Shown here: positions 1-8,881 of the stretch, one piece after another
Position numbering within the stretch: the stretch's first letter is position 1
How the letters are laid out: every line of letters starts with the position of its first letter
NCBI GenBank assembly: GCA_020053915.1
Contig: JAGVMG010000053.1
Location: 43,617 to 107,616, forward strand
Reading direction: 5' to 3'
Length of the DNA: 64,000 bases
DNA from: Parachlamydiales bacterium
GTDB taxonomy: Bacteria > Chlamydiota > Chlamydiia > Chlamydiales > Rhabdochlamydiaceae
Position numbers and translations under genes: made by a program
Notes under the pieces: generated by a model
Told to the model about the DNA's origin: nothing
Database searches by the model: none
Seen by the model: only the letters and a program-made list of their open reading frames with translations

Positions 1-347
1 TCAAGTCCTTCATAATGGCCACAGACCAAAATGAGATGAGGACACTCTGCTAACCGTTGACATGTCGCCGCATCGAACAGCTTACCTTGCGGCGAGAGAT
101 AGACCACATGGGAATTCTCTCGCTTAACATGTCTTATCGCCTGAGTCATCGGCTCTGGCATTAAAACCATTCCCGGACCGCCCCCAAAGGGCCGGTCATC
201 TACTTTTCGATGCTTTCCTTCTGCAAACGCACGAATATCGGTCAATTGGATCTCAATCAACCCCTTGTCTTGGGCGCGCTTTAGGATGCTAGCTCCAAAA
301 GGGCCTTCGAAATACTCGGGGAATAGGGAAAGGATGTCAAAGCGCAT
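1..347 (-). CDS. trmD: tRNA (guanine-N1)-methyltransferase TrmD, N-terminal part (cut by window edge)
   Basis: TrmD methylates G37 of tRNAs using S-adenosylmethionine, which prevents +1 frameshifting. The first ~115 residues are present, starting MRFDILSLFPEYF; the C-terminus runs off the left edge. The diagnostic TrmD blocks are visible: DIRAFAEGKHRKVDDRPFGG followed by GPGMVL, and CGHYEGLD just before the edge (family consensus CGxYEGxD). The gene lies 8 bp downstream of rpsP and is the last visible gene of a minus-strand translation operon, the same rpsP-trmD order as in most bacteria. No internal stop is seen. Confidence 0.95.
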   Translation of the reverse strand, partial: MRFDILSLFPEYFEGPFGASILKRAQDKGLIEIQLTDIRAFAEGKHRKVDDRPFGGGPGMVLMPEPMTQAIRHVKRENSHVVYLSPQGKLFDAATCQRLAECPHLILVCGHYEGL

Positions 348-355
348 GAGTTTTC

Positions 356-682
356 TTAAGCGCTCTCTTTTTTCAGAGATCTCCTCTTAGCAGCTTCCTT
401 AACACGCTTTGTGTGTTTTTGAGCGCGGATCTCTTTCACGACATCTGGAGCAACTTTGACGAGCAAAGATTCAGCGTTTGGAGTCAGTACAGCGCCTTGT
501 CCCAACCAAAAACGGATTCGATCTGCATTGACTTGGACATTGTTCGCAGCGTCAAACGGGTTGTACCAGCCCACCATTTCTAAATATTTCCCATCGCGCG
601 GCACACGGATGTCTGTAACGACTAAGCGATAAGTCTGGCGATTAGCACGCCCGTGTTGTCGCAAACGAATTTTTACTGCCAT
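356..682 (-). CDS. rpsP: 30S ribosomal protein S16
   Basis: Small-subunit protein needed for 30S assembly. The 108-residue product starts MAVKIRLRQHGRANRQTYRL, the typical S16 N-terminus (VxIRLxRxG), and contains the VGWYNP motif. It is slightly longer than the usual 80-90 residues, the extra length being a lysine/arginine-rich tail. A GGAG ribosome-binding site lies just upstream of the ATG. It sits between ffh and trmD in the order expected for a ffh-rpsP-trmD operon. Confidence 0.97.
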   Translation of the reverse strand: MAVKIRLRQHGRANRQTYRLVVTDIRVPRDGKYLEMVGWYNPFDAANNVQVNADRIRFWLGQGAVLTPNAESLLVKVAPDVVKEIRAQKHTKRVKEAAKRRSLKKESA

Positions 683-714
683 AATTCACTTCTCCTCAAG
701 TTGACATTTTAAGT

Positions 715-2064
715 TTAGTTCCAGGGAAAGTTACCTGGGGTGGGGAGCTTGCCCCCCTTCTTCATCATTTGATTTTTTAAGCCCGGCATCTCTTTACAGA
801 ACTGCTTGAGCCGCTTGAATCCTTTAACCATGCGGTTCACATCGTCGATCGTCGTTCCACTTCCCATCGCAATACGACGGCGCCGACTCGGCAAGAGATC
901 CACTCTTTCCTGCCTCTCTTTAAGAGTCATGGAAGAGATCATCGCTTCAATTTTATTAAATTCCTTCTCGTCAATGTCCATTTCGCCAAGACCGGACATT
1001 CCAGGAAGCATCTTGAGCAAGCTCTTTAACGAGCCCATCTTTTTGACCATGCCCATTTGACGTAAGTAATCATCGTAGGTAAAGGAAGCTTTAAGCAATT
1101 TTTTCTCGAGAGCTTCCCCTTCTTCTTTATCCATCACCTCTTCCGCTTTACGGACAAGGTTGATCACATCGCCCATTCCCAAAATACGATCGGCCATCGA
1201 CTGAGGATTGAAGACTTGGATATCTCCAATTTTCTCGCCGATCCCCTCGAATTTCAAAGGCTTAAGCGTGACCTCGCGGATCGAAATCGCAGCACCAGCT
1301 CTAGCACTGCCATCGAGCATGGTTAAAATCGTTCCGGTAATCTGAATTCTTTTGTCGAATTCTGCAGCGGTCTTGACAGCATCTTGACCTGTTGCAGCGC
1401 TCGCAACAAAAAGGATTTCGTGCGGCTCGACACTCGCCTTGATCTTTTCCAGCTGCTCCATCAAATCATCATCGATGTGTAAGCGACCCGCTGTATCGAC
1501 GATCAGGACATCAAAACCTTCCATTTTGGCTTTTTGCAATGCTTTTTCAGCAACACGTACAGGATTCGATTCCCCGTCGATCGAAAAGACAGGAACATCG
1601 ATTTGTAGAGCTAATCGCTTCAATTGTTCGACAGCAGCAGGACGCTGCAGGTCACAAGCCGCGAGGAGCACTTTTTTGCCCGCATGTTTTTTCTGAAGAT
1701 AAGCTGCCAATTTAGCGCAGTGCGTTGTCTTCCCCGATCCTTGCAATCCGCAAAGCAGTATGACTGTCGGCTGAGATGCGAAGTTAAGAGGAGCTTCTTC
1801 TGCACCCATTAAAGCGACAAGTTCCTCATGAACCACTTTGATAAACTGCTGTCCCGGTGTCACAGACTTCGTTACAGCATCGCCCATCGCTTTTTCTTTG
1901 ACGCGTTTCACAAAGCTGCTCGCAACAGTGTAATTCACATCTGCATCGAGTAGAGCCAAGCGCACTTGACGAACAGCATCTGCGACATTGTCGTCGGTCA
2001 GTGCTTTCTTACCGCTTAAACCGGAAAAAAGATGCTGGAACTTTTCTGTTAGCGCGCCAAACAT
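715..2064 (-). CDS. ffh: Signal recognition particle protein Ffh (SRP54)
   Basis: GTPase that binds 4.5S RNA and the signal sequences of nascent membrane proteins and delivers them to FtsY. The 449-residue product has the N-domain helices (about 1-90), the G domain with P-loop GLQGSGKTT (106-114), DLQRPAAVEQL (138-148) and DTAGR (190-194), and a methionine-rich M domain from about 320 with the RNA-binding GSGTTIDDVNRMVKGF stretch. Oddity: the usual TKxD guanine-specificity motif reads TMLD (248-251), and the normally acidic residue of the DAMTGQDA box is Ser (222, in ASAATGQDA). No clear Shine-Dalgarno precedes the ATG. The gap of ~90 bases from prmC is larger than others in the operon. Confidence 0.96.
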   Translation of the reverse strand: MFGALTEKFQHLFSGLSGKKALTDDNVADAVRQVRLALLDADVNYTVASSFVKRVKEKAMGDAVTKSVTPGQQFIKVVHEELVALMGAEEAPLNFASQPTVILLCGLQGSGKTTHCAKLAAYLQKKHAGKKVLLAACDLQRPAAVEQLKRLALQIDVPVFSIDGESNPVRVAEKALQKAKMEGFDVLIVDTAGRLHIDDDLMEQLEKIKASVEPHEILFVASAATGQDAVKTAAEFDKRIQITGTILTMLDGSARAGAAISIREVTLKPLKFEGIGEKIGDIQVFNPQSMADRILGMGDVINLVRKAEEVMDKEEGEALEKKLLKASFTYDDYLRQMGMVKKMGSLKSLLKMLPGMSGLGEMDIDEKEFNKIEAMISSMTLKERQERVDLLPSRRRRIAMGSGTTIDDVNRMVKGFKRLKQFCKEMPGLKNQMMKKGGKLPTPGNFPWN

Positions 2065-2155
2065 AAAACCAAAATTTTAAATATACTAAATTTACCACAC
2101 GTCTTAAAACGAAACAGCATGGGATTTAAAGTTGCTTTATAGGATAGAGGGAAAC

Positions 2156-3004
2156 TCATTCGAATTCAAGGAAAAAGAAGCGGTCGTGGCCCGCCCAATC
2201 CTTCTCCAGAGATTTTGCCTTCCAATGACTTGCAGAAAACAGAGAAGAGACCACCTCTCCCTGGCTGCAACCGATCTCTAAACAGACAAGAGCCCCTGGG
2301 TTCAAAAAAGGAGGCAATTCAAAAGCTAACCTCTTATAAAAGAGATTTCCGCTCTCCCCGCCGACAAGAGCCATTTTAGGCTCAAATAAACGAACAGAAG
2401 GATCCAACTCATTAAAATCTTTTTGAGAAATATACGGAGGATTACAGAGAACGAGATCGGCTGTACGCCCCTGAAAAGGCGCTAAAAGATCTCCATGCAA
2501 AAAATCGACTTGAAGATCATTGCGCATACAATTTTTTTGAGCCACCTGCAACGCATCCGTCGACAGATCAGATAGAGTCACAGACAGTTCGGGAAACGCC
2601 TTTTTCAAACCTAAGCCCAAACAGCCCGACCCACAGCAAAGATCCCACGCTTGCAGGCCCACCACATTCTTGGATCTCAATCGTTCACAAACTTTATCGA
2701 GCAAAATTTCCGTCTCAGGGCGCGGGATCAAAACAGCGGGAGTGACGCTTAACGTACAATCGTAAAAAGCCAGTTCTCCCATGATATACTCTAACGGCTC
2801 TCCCTGCGCTTTGCGCTTTAACAGCGCGCGATAGATCGACAGCTCGTCCTCTTCCAAAGGGCGATCGAATTGCAAATAGAGGTCTAAACGGGGCAATTTG
2901 AGCACATAGGACATCAAATTTTCTGCGTGAGCGCGTGCGCGCGGATCATTTTTTTCTTTGAGATACTGGGTGGATAACTTGAGAATGTCACCAAGAGACT
3001 TCAT
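2156..3004 (-). CDS. prmC: Release-factor glutamine methyltransferase PrmC (HemK)
   Basis: Methylates the glutamine of the GGQ motif in release factors using S-adenosylmethionine. The 282-residue protein has a helical N-terminal domain, the linker motif IPRPETE (93-99), the SAM-binding DLCCGSG (121-127) and the catalytic NPPY (188-191). Its ATG overlaps the prfA stop codon by 4 bp (ATGA), so it is translationally coupled to its own substrate, release factor 1, an arrangement conserved across bacteria. Confidence 0.95.
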   Translation of the reverse strand: MKSLGDILKLSTQYLKEKNDPRARAHAENLMSYVLKLPRLDLYLQFDRPLEEDELSIYRALLKRKAQGEPLEYIMGELAFYDCTLSVTPAVLIPRPETEILLDKVCERLRSKNVVGLQAWDLCCGSGCLGLGLKKAFPELSVTLSDLSTDALQVAQKNCMRNDLQVDFLHGDLLAPFQGRTADLVLCNPPYISQKDFNELDPSVRLFEPKMALVGGESGNLFYKRLAFELPPFLNPGALVCLEIGCSQGEVVSSLFSASHWKAKSLEKDWAGHDRFFFLEFE

Positions 3005-4095
3005 TCTACGCCCATCTTGGCGCGCTCATTGAGAGCTGCAAGCTTTTCTTGGTGAAAATAGGCGACAAGACCTTCGGTGATATCATCGAGATCCCCGTCC
3101 ATGACCAAGTTGAGCTTGTAGAGCGTCAAATCGATCCGATGGTCCGTGACTCGATTTTGCGAAAAATTATAGGTTCGAATACGCTCTGAGCGATCACCGG
3201 AGCCGACTTGCGAAGAGCGCAATGAGGCCATTTCTTTGTCTGCTTTCTTTCGTTTTTCTTCTGCAATTTTTGCAGTAAGTAAACGCATCGCCTTGTCTTT
3301 ATTCTTGTGCTGGGAGCGCTCTTCTTGACAATAGACGACAGTCCCTGTGGGAAGGTGGGTAATCCGAACAGCTGAGTCGGTCGTATTTACGTGCTGACCG
3401 CCCGCACCTGAGGCGCGGTACGTATCGATTTTTAATTCTCTTTCATCGAGAACAATCTTCTCTTCTTCATCAGGCTCCATCAAAACCGCAACAGTAATCG
3501 CAGAAGTGTGAACGCGCCCTTGAGCTTCTGTCTTTGGAACACGCTGAACACGATGCGTGCCCGCTTCATACTGCATATATCGATGGACATTCAGTCCTGA
3601 AAGCACCATCACATACTCTTTAAAGCCGCCCATTTCTGACTCAGCGCAGGAAAGAAGTTCATACTTCCACCCCTTTTTGTCCGCATATTGCTTATACATT
3701 CGGACACAATCGCCGACAAAGATCGCGGCTTCATCCCCTCCAGTGCCTGCACGCAACTCGACAATCACATTGCGGTTATCATGCGGATCTGGCGGGATGA
3801 GTAATGCTTCTAACTTCTTTGAATTGGAAGCGATCTCTTGTTCCAGTAAAGCAACCTCTTCGCGGATCACTTCCTGAAACTCAGGATCTTTCTCTGTTTT
3901 TTGAAGCTGCAGGTTTTCCTCGAGCTGGCGTTTTTGTGTTTCCACTCTTTGCCAATGGTCTTTCACATCGGTAAGATACGCGTGCTCCTGGGCTAATTCG
4001 CGGTATAGCTTTTGATCAGCGAGTAGATCGCTTTGACCTAAAAGCTGCTCCACCTTCTCAAATCGCTTGAGAAGTTTGCGAATTTGCTCCTCCAT
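3001..4095 (-). CDS. prfA: Peptide chain release factor 1
   Basis: Recognises UAA and UAG stop codons and triggers peptidyl-tRNA hydrolysis. The 364 residues match normal RF1 length. Coiled-coil N-terminal domain, then the PxT codon-recognition tripeptide as PKT (187-189, in [17 protein letters not shown]) rather than the common PAT, and the catalytic GGQ (232-234, in [13 protein letters not shown]). RF1 rather than RF2 is indicated by PxT instead of SPF. Coupled to prmC by a 4 bp overlap and 28 bp downstream of rpmE. Confidence 0.96.
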   Translation of the reverse strand: MEEQIRKLLKRFEKVEQLLGQSDLLADQKLYRELAQEHAYLTDVKDHWQRVETQKRQLEENLQLQKTEKDPEFQEVIREEVALLEQEIASNSKKLEALLIPPDPHDNRNVIVELRAGTGGDEAAIFVGDCVRMYKQYADKKGWKYELLSCAESEMGGFKEYVMVLSGLNVHRYMQYEAGTHRVQRVPKTEAQGRVHTSAITVAVLMEPDEEEKIVLDERELKIDTYRASGAGGQHVNTTDSAVRITHLPTGTVVYCQEERSQHKNKDKAMRLLTAKIAEEKRKKADKEMASLRSSQVGSGDRSERIRTYNFSQNRVTDHRIDLTLYKLNLVMDGDLDDITEGLVAYFHQEKLAALNERAKMGVE

Positions 4096-4123
4096 AGTTT
4101 AAACCTGCAGAATGATCGAAATT

Positions 4124-4435
4124 TTAGGTCGTTTTCTTCTTGCGAACAACTTTCTTTTTGTCAGCTTCAACAGCTTCTTCTACTGGCTTCTCAGGCTTTT
4201 TCGCATAACGCTTCACAAACTTATCGACGCGTCCTTCGGAGTCAAGTAACTGCTTGCTTCCTGTGAAGAATGGGTGGGATGCAGAAGAGATCGGCATGCG
4301 ATAGACAGGGTATTCTTTCCCTTCATACGTTTCCTTCTCTTTTGGCTGTAGTGTGCTCCCACAGATGAACTTAAACCCCGTGGAAGAATCGACAAATAGA
4401 ACTTCCTGATACGGAGGATGACCTTGCTTTTTCAT
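4124..4435 (-). CDS. rpmE: 50S ribosomal protein L31, zinc-free type B form
   Basis: Large-subunit protein at the subunit interface. The 103-residue product has [16 protein letters not shown], an IGST-like GST segment, [13 protein letters not shown] and [12 protein letters not shown], all as in L31. It lacks the four-cysteine zinc site of type A L31 (one cysteine only) and has the inserted segment typical of type B. The C-terminus is extended by about 25 mostly lysine/glutamate residues. First gene of the rpmE-prfA-prmC-ffh-rpsP-trmD run; an AAGGAG site precedes the ATG. Confidence 0.93.
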   Translation of the reverse strand: MKKQGHPPYQEVLFVDSSTGFKFICGSTLQPKEKETYEGKEYPVYRMPISSASHPFFTGSKQLLDSEGRVDKFVKRYAKKPEKPVEEAVEADKKKVVRKKKTT

Positions 4436-4556
4436 AACCTCAAAACTCCTTAAAAAATTACGATTTGCATGAAGTAAAGCGCAATGTTAGATAAAAAACA
4501 AGAACTTTTGAAATGAAAAGCAACCTCATTTCGCACCTTGCAGTTCTGCTAAAAAA

Positions 4557-4772
4557 TTAACTATCTCGTTCTTTCGCCAAATAAGCCATGCGGGCTGTCA
4601 TGAGACCTTCGAGAACCCCCTCTTCATACCGAAAATAGGGGTGATTTTCCAATTCAGGGAAGTCATTAGGCTGTAACAGATCGTCATCGGTTAGGCCTGG
4701 AACGATCTCGCTGGCACATCTTTTCACTTTTTCTCTTTGAGCTACGATCAAAGTTTCAAATAAGTTCTGCAC
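4557..4772 (-). CDS. Small conserved-looking protein of unknown function
   Basis: A 71-residue acidic, soluble-looking protein (many Glu/Asp, no membrane segment, no signal peptide). It starts at a GTG that overlaps the 3' end of tadA by 17 bp; a GGAG site 8 bases upstream of the GTG supports the start. Position directly after tadA corresponds to the small hypothetical CT845 in Chlamydia trachomatis, so a chlamydial core protein is plausible, but I do not recognise a domain. The last gene of the 5893-4557 minus-strand operon. Confidence 0.75.
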   Translation of the reverse strand: MQNLFETLIVAQREKVKRCASEIVPGLTDDDLLQPNDFPELENHPYFRYEEGVLEGLMTARMAYLAKERDS

Positions 4773-5229
4773 TTAAGTTCTCCTCTCTGCGTTTGCGAAA
4801 AAATTGGCGCATCAGCTCGGCACATTCCTCTTTCAGAATCCCTGTCCGCACCTCCATACGATGGATCGGATGGGGCTGATCGAGCAGATTGACCCAGCTT
4901 CCATGAGCACCGTGACGCAGGTCTGGAGCGCCCCAAACCAACACCCCGACGCGCGCTAAGAGCATCCCGCCAGCACACATGGCACACGGCTCGAGGGTGC
5001 AATAGAGACTGGCGTCTAAAAGGCGCCAATTCCCAAGAACGCGGGATCCTTCTTTTAAGCAGATCATCTCCGCGTGCAAAGAGGCATCCCGCTCCCGCTC
5101 AACCAAGTTATGCGCAGAGGCAATGACCTTGTCTTGGTAAACAAGAACAGCACCGACAGGAACCTCCCCTGCTGCTGCTGCTTTCTCTGCCTCTTGGATT
5201 GCAAGACGCATCCACATCTCATCGGACAC
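4756..5229 (-). CDS. tadA: tRNA-specific adenosine deaminase TadA
   Basis: Zinc enzyme that converts A34 to inosine in the anticodon of tRNA-Arg(ACG). The 157 residues carry the cytidine/deoxycytidylate deaminase fold with HAE (52-54; zinc ligand and proton shuttle Glu) and PCAMC (81-85; zinc cysteines). The start appears to be GTG with AGGGG about 9 bases upstream; an in-frame ATG four codons later is an alternative. The start overlaps the stop of the upstream gene and the stop overlaps the following small gene, suggesting one transcript. Confidence 0.93.
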   Translation of the reverse strand: MSDEMWMRLAIQEAEKAAAAGEVPVGAVLVYQDKVIASAHNLVERERDASLHAEMICLKEGSRVLGNWRLLDASLYCTLEPCAMCAGGMLLARVGVLVWGAPDLRHGAHGSWVNLLDQPHPIHRMEVRTGILKEECAELMRQFFRKRREENLSAELI

Positions 5230-5893
5230 AGCTAAGTTCCCCTAATTTTTTATGCAGCTGGGAGATTTGTTTTTTCATCCCTTCCATATCTACGACATAT
5301 TTCTTTTCTAGCCCTTGGAGGCGCTTTTCATATTTATCTGTCATTTTCTGGATCATCGATTCGTAGCGCGCCTTCACGCTTTCAACGGTCTCCCCTTCCA
5401 CTTTAACTGCAGGAGAGGTTTCAACTTCTGCTTCAGCTGCAGCTCTTAGCTGTTCATAAGCCTTTTGACTAAAACGCACCGCATTGAGAACAGCAAAGAT
5501 ATAGGTGCGTTTTGCGCCGAAGTGCTGTGTAGCCGTTTTGAGCATGTTTGTTTCAACGCCCTCCGGAATCACTTCGATTTGATCAAACTGAGGATTGATT
5601 TTCGTAAGCTCTGTCGCAAAAAATTGGTAAATCTCCGCATTTTTCATGACCCAACGAGCTCCTGCCCACTCAGCAAACGCTTCGTTGCCGTCTGAAATTT
5701 CTTGGGTACACGCTTGAACGAGATCCTCATTTGTGAGCTTTTCTACGTTTTTTTTCTGAAAATGTTTGTGGACAAACTGAGGATTTTGACGTAAATACTC
5801 CCCTTTAAGGTCCTTCTTAATTAATTGAAAAATCTCTGCTGCCCAAGGAGCGAGCTTACCAAACTTTACTTGAGATGGATCTTCTTGAATCAT
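5219..5893 (-). CDS. Unknown protein with C-terminal coiled coil
   Basis: A 224-residue protein with no domain I recognise. The N-terminal ~140 residues look helical and soluble; residues after ~150 are rich in Glu/Lys/Gln with a heptad-like pattern (region around YESMIQKMTDKYEKRLQG), so a coiled coil is likely. An upstream in-frame ATG at 5932 exists, but it lacks a ribosome-binding site and coincides with the predicted transcription start, whereas ATG 5893 has GAAGGG 7-10 bases before it. First gene of the operon with tadA. In C. trachomatis rpsO and tadA are neighbours, so this gene may be specific to environmental chlamydiae. Confidence 0.75.
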   Translation of the reverse strand: MIQEDPSQVKFGKLAPWAAEIFQLIKKDLKGEYLRQNPQFVHKHFQKKNVEKLTNEDLVQACTQEISDGNEAFAEWAGARWVMKNAEIYQFFATELTKINPQFDQIEVIPEGVETNMLKTATQHFGAKRTYIFAVLNAVRFSQKAYEQLRAAAEAEVETSPAVKVEGETVESVKARYESMIQKMTDKYEKRLQGLEKKYVVDMEGMKKQISQLHKKLGELSCVR

Positions 5894-5935
5894 TTTTTTC
5901 CCTTCTGTGGTAGAATGTCTCGTAGAGTTCATGTA

Positions 5936-5964
5936 AACTTAAGACTGTGCACTCAAATTGTCAA
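5936..5964 (-). promoter_or_regulatory. Sigma-70-type promoter for the 5893-tadA operon
   Basis: TTGACA (5959-5964) and TAAGTT (5936-5941) are separated by 17 bp on the minus strand. Transcription would start near 5929, giving a short leader before ATG 5893. The -35 is perfect, the -10 is weak. Confidence 0.5.
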
Positions 5965-6096
5965 TAGGAAAGACCCATTGCAAAAGAGGATCTTGTAATC
6001 ATTATATGAAATGTTTTGATTTCAAAATTAAAAATTGAATCAACACGACATTTCATAGAAAAAATGATCTTCGGCAACACAATTGTGATTTTAGGG

Positions 6097-6125
6097 TTGA
6101 TCTCATAAAGGCGTTCAGGTACAAT
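6097..6125 (+). promoter_or_regulatory. Sigma-70-type promoter for rpsO
   Basis: TTGATC (6097-6102) and TACAAT (6120-6125) with a 17 bp spacer. Predicted start near 6132 gives a leader of about 65 bases before rpsO. Good match at both hexamers. Confidence 0.6.
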
Positions 6126-6197
6126 AAAGTCAATGTTTTACAACTTAAAAGTTTGTCTACCTTTTTGTAAACTCTCAATCACGGGGAGATGTTTTAA

Positions 6198-6467
6198 ATG
6201 TCTTTAGATAAGGGTACCAAGGAAGAAATTACCAAGAAGTTCCAACTTCACGAAAAAGATACAGGATCAGCGGATGTCCAGATCGCTATCCTTACTGAGA
6301 GAATCGCGGAATTGACAGAACACCTCAAGTTAGCGCCTAAGGATCATGCATCCCGCCTGGCGTTGCTTAAGCTCGTTGGACAGCGTCGTAAGCTGCTCGA
6401 CTATCTCAATTCCACGGACACAAAGCGCTACCAAAGCTTAATTGTCCGTCTCAACCTCCGTAAGTAA
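6198..6467 (+). CDS. rpsO: 30S ribosomal protein S15
   Basis: Primary 16S rRNA-binding protein of the central domain. The 89 residues are exactly the usual S15 length, with the conserved [35 protein letters not shown] and [16 protein letters not shown] stretches. GGGGAG about 10 bases upstream of the ATG is a plausible ribosome-binding site. It is followed by its own strong terminator, so it appears monocistronic although pnp follows on the same strand, as in many bacteria. Confidence 0.97.
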   Translation: MSLDKGTKEEITKKFQLHEKDTGSADVQIAILTERIAELTEHLKLAPKDHASRLALLKLVGQRRKLLDYLNSTDTKRYQSLIVRLNLRK

Positions 6468-6488
6468 CTTTAGATTTTTCTCTTAGTT

Positions 6489-6525
6489 AAAAAACCGCTT
6501 AAGGATCCTTAAGCGGTTTTTTTAT
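6489..6525 (+). terminator. Rho-independent terminator of rpsO
   Basis: A perfect 22-base palindrome (arms ccgcttaagga/tccttaagcgg, 6495-6516), flanked by AA and TT pairs and an A-run before and a T-run after it. It could act in both directions. Confidence 0.88.
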
Positions 6526-6727
6526 GCTTAAATTTTGCAAGCTGGCTCAAATATCCCCTATCCTGATATAGTCCCTTAACTTCAGCTCTAAAGGATTAGA
6601 GTTGATATGACACCAATCGGCTGTCTGGCAGGGATGAAATGCCCAACTGTCGAGAAAATTTTTTTCTCCACACTTGGTCAATTCATCCTCCGTCAGCTCC
6701 ACTACATTATTATTTTTAGGAGAACAC

Positions 6728-8842
6728 ATGTTCAATCAGCACAAAATAACCGTTTCTATCGGAGGGCGAGAGATCGTCTTTGAAACAGGAAAAATCGCTC
6801 GTCAAGCCAATGGAGCTGTCATGGTTCGCTCAGGCGACACGATGCTGCTCGCGACCGCTTGTGCAGCAGCGACAGCCTCCCCCGATATCGACTTCCTTCC
6901 CTTACGTGTCGATTACCAGGAAAAATTCTCTTCTGCCGGAAAAACACTCGGCGGCTTTATCAAACGTGAAGGACGTCCTACAGAAAAAGAAATTTTAACC
7001 TGCCGCTTGATCGATCGCCCAATCCGCCCGATGTTCGTAGAGGGATTTTATAAGGAAGTGCAGCTCTTGGCATACGTCTATTCTTATGATGGTCTGCACT
7101 CCCCCGATCCTCTGGCGATCTGCGCATGCTCAGCGGCTCTTGTCATCTCCGATATCCCATTAGTTAAGCCCATTGGCGCTGTACGCGTCGGCCTCATCGG
7201 CGACAGCTATGTTGTTAATCCGACCGTCGAAGAACAGAAAAAATCACGCCTCGATCTCATGTTAGCGGGAACAGAAGATGCGATTTTGATGATCGAAGGC
7301 TACTGCGATTTTCTAACAGAAGAGCAGATCTTGGAAGCAATCGAAGAAGGACATGCCGCGATCCGAACAATTTGCCAAGCGTTAAGCGACTGGCAAAAAC
7401 TCATCGGTAAAGCGAAAAACCTTGAAGGTCTTCGCCTCCACTCCACTGAGTTAAAATCAGAAATGGAAACAAAGGTCGGATCAAAACTCGCAACAGCTCT
7501 GCGCATTAAAGACAAAAAACAGCGCGAAGATGCAGTGAAAGTCATCTCTGATGAAATGGTTTCCCATTTCTTCCCAGAAGGAACAACTCCTGCGCGCTTT
7601 AGCAAAACTGATGTCATGGGCGCCTTTAAAAATGCGCAATCCGACATCTTGCGCAAGATGATCTTGACAGAGGGCGTTCGCAGCGATGGAAGAACATGTG
7701 AGCAGATCCGTCCGATCGACATCGAACTCGCTCTTCTACCCCGCACACATGGCAGCGCTCTTTTCACCCGCGGTGAAACACAGGCGATCGCTGTAACAAC
7801 ACTCGGCGGCGAGCAGATGGCGATGCGTTCTGAGAATCTCGATGGAGAACAGAGCAGCCGATTCTATCTACAATACTTCTTCCCTCCTTTTTCTGTAGGC
7901 GAAGTGGGACGCATGGGAACTCCAGGCCGCAGAGAAATCGGCCACGGCAAGCTCGCAGAACGATCACTTGCAATGGTGCTTCCACATCAAGAGAGCTTCC
8001 CTTATACCATCCGCTTAGAGTCTAACATCACCGAATCAAATGGTTCCTCTTCTATGGCAACCGTTTGTGGCGGCTGCTTAGCGCTGATGGATGCAGGGGT
8101 ACCGATTAAGCGCCCGATATCGGGTATTGCAATGGGCCTCATTCTCGAAGATGATAAATATGCGATCCTTTCTGACATCCTGGGCGTTGAAGATGCTTTA
8201 GGTGACATGGACTTCAAACTCACGGGCGATGCCACAGGAATCACTGCATTCCAATTGGACATCAAAGTGGAAGGGATCAACAAAGAGATCATGAAAGCGG
8301 CTCTTCTGCAAGCAAAACAGGGACGCACGCACATTCTTCAAAAGATGATCGAAGCCTGCCCAAAACCTAAGGAACAACTTTCTACTTATGCTCCACGGAT
8401 TGAAATAGTCCAGATCAAACCGAGCAAAATTGGAATCGTTATTGGCCCGGGTGGCAAGCAAATCCGAGCGATTGTCGAAGAGACAGGTGCTCAGATCGAT
8501 ATCGATGATAGCGGCTTGATCAGCATCTCTGCAACGAGCAATGAAGCTATGGAGCGCGCAAAAGAAATCATCCACAACCTCACTGCTGAAGCAGAAATCG
8601 GCAAAGTGTATATGGGTCGTGTGGTTTCGATTGTGCAGTTTGGTTGCTTTGTCGAGATCATCGGCAAAGAAGGCCTCTGCCACATCTCAGAACTCTCGCA
8701 TAGCAGAGTCGAGAAAGTCTCTGACGTCGTGAAAGAAGGTCAGATGCTCGAAGTGAAAGTGATCGATGTGAACGATCGAGGACAGATCCGCCTCAGCCAT
8801 AAAGCTGTGCTACCTGCGCCTCAACCCGCTTCTAAGTCGTAA
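6728..8842 (+). CDS. pnp: Polyribonucleotide nucleotidyltransferase (PNPase)
   Basis: Phosphorolytic 3'-5' exoribonuclease and core of the RNA degradosome. 704 residues, the normal length. Two RNase PH domains (about 1-230 and 310-550) with the catalytic block DALGDMDFKLTGDATG, a KH domain (about 555-615) with VIGPGGKQI, and an S1 domain (about 620-690) with YMGRVVSIVQFGCFVEI. The start is the ATG of MFNQHKITV, preceded by AGGAG; an upstream in-frame ATG at 6674 has no such site and adds residues not typical of PNPase. The gene order rpsO-pnp is conserved. Confidence 0.97.
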   Translation: MFNQHKITVSIGGREIVFETGKIARQANGAVMVRSGDTMLLATACAAATASPDIDFLPLRVDYQEKFSSAGKTLGGFIKREGRPTEKEILTCRLIDRPIRPMFVEGFYKEVQLLAYVYSYDGLHSPDPLAICACSAALVISDIPLVKPIGAVRVGLIGDSYVVNPTVEEQKKSRLDLMLAGTEDAILMIEGYCDFLTEEQILEAIEEGHAAIRTICQALSDWQKLIGKAKNLEGLRLHSTELKSEMETKVGSKLATALRIKDKKQREDAVKVISDEMVSHFFPEGTTPARFSKTDVMGAFKNAQSDILRKMILTEGVRSDGRTCEQIRPIDIELALLPRTHGSALFTRGETQAIAVTTLGGEQMAMRSENLDGEQSSRFYLQYFFPPFSVGEVGRMGTPGRREIGHGKLAERSLAMVLPHQESFPYTIRLESNITESNGSSSMATVCGGCLALMDAGVPIKRPISGIAMGLILEDDKYAILSDILGVEDALGDMDFKLTGDATGITAFQLDIKVEGINKEIMKAALLQAKQGRTHILQKMIEACPKPKEQLSTYAPRIEIVQIKPSKIGIVIGPGGKQIRAIVEETGAQIDIDDSGLISISATSNEAMERAKEIIHNLTAEAEIGKVYMGRVVSIVQFGCFVEIIGKEGLCHISELSHSRVEKVSDVVKEGQMLEVKVIDVNDRGQIRLSHKAVLPAPQPASKS

Positions 8843-8848
8843 ATGAAT

Positions 8849-8881
8849 GAGAGGTGGGTTATACCCACCTCTCTTTTTTTT
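8849..8881 (+). terminator. Rho-independent terminator of pnp
   Basis: Stem arms gagaggtgggt/acccacctctc (8849-8859, 8863-8873), loop of 3, followed by a run of eight T. The convergent solute-binding protein gene ends inside the T-run. Confidence 0.88.

Noticed and set aside
5894..5932. Upstream ATG (5932) as the start of the 5219-5893 gene
   Set aside because: No ribosome-binding site, and it falls at the predicted transcription start; ATG 5893 has a good site.
6547..6735. 62-residue minus-strand frame between rpsO and pnp
   Set aside because: No start signal; it covers the pnp ribosome-binding site and looks like random spacer sequence.
8198..8683. 161-residue frame antisense to pnp
   Set aside because: It lies wholly on the opposite strand of a strongly conserved gene and has no protein-like features.
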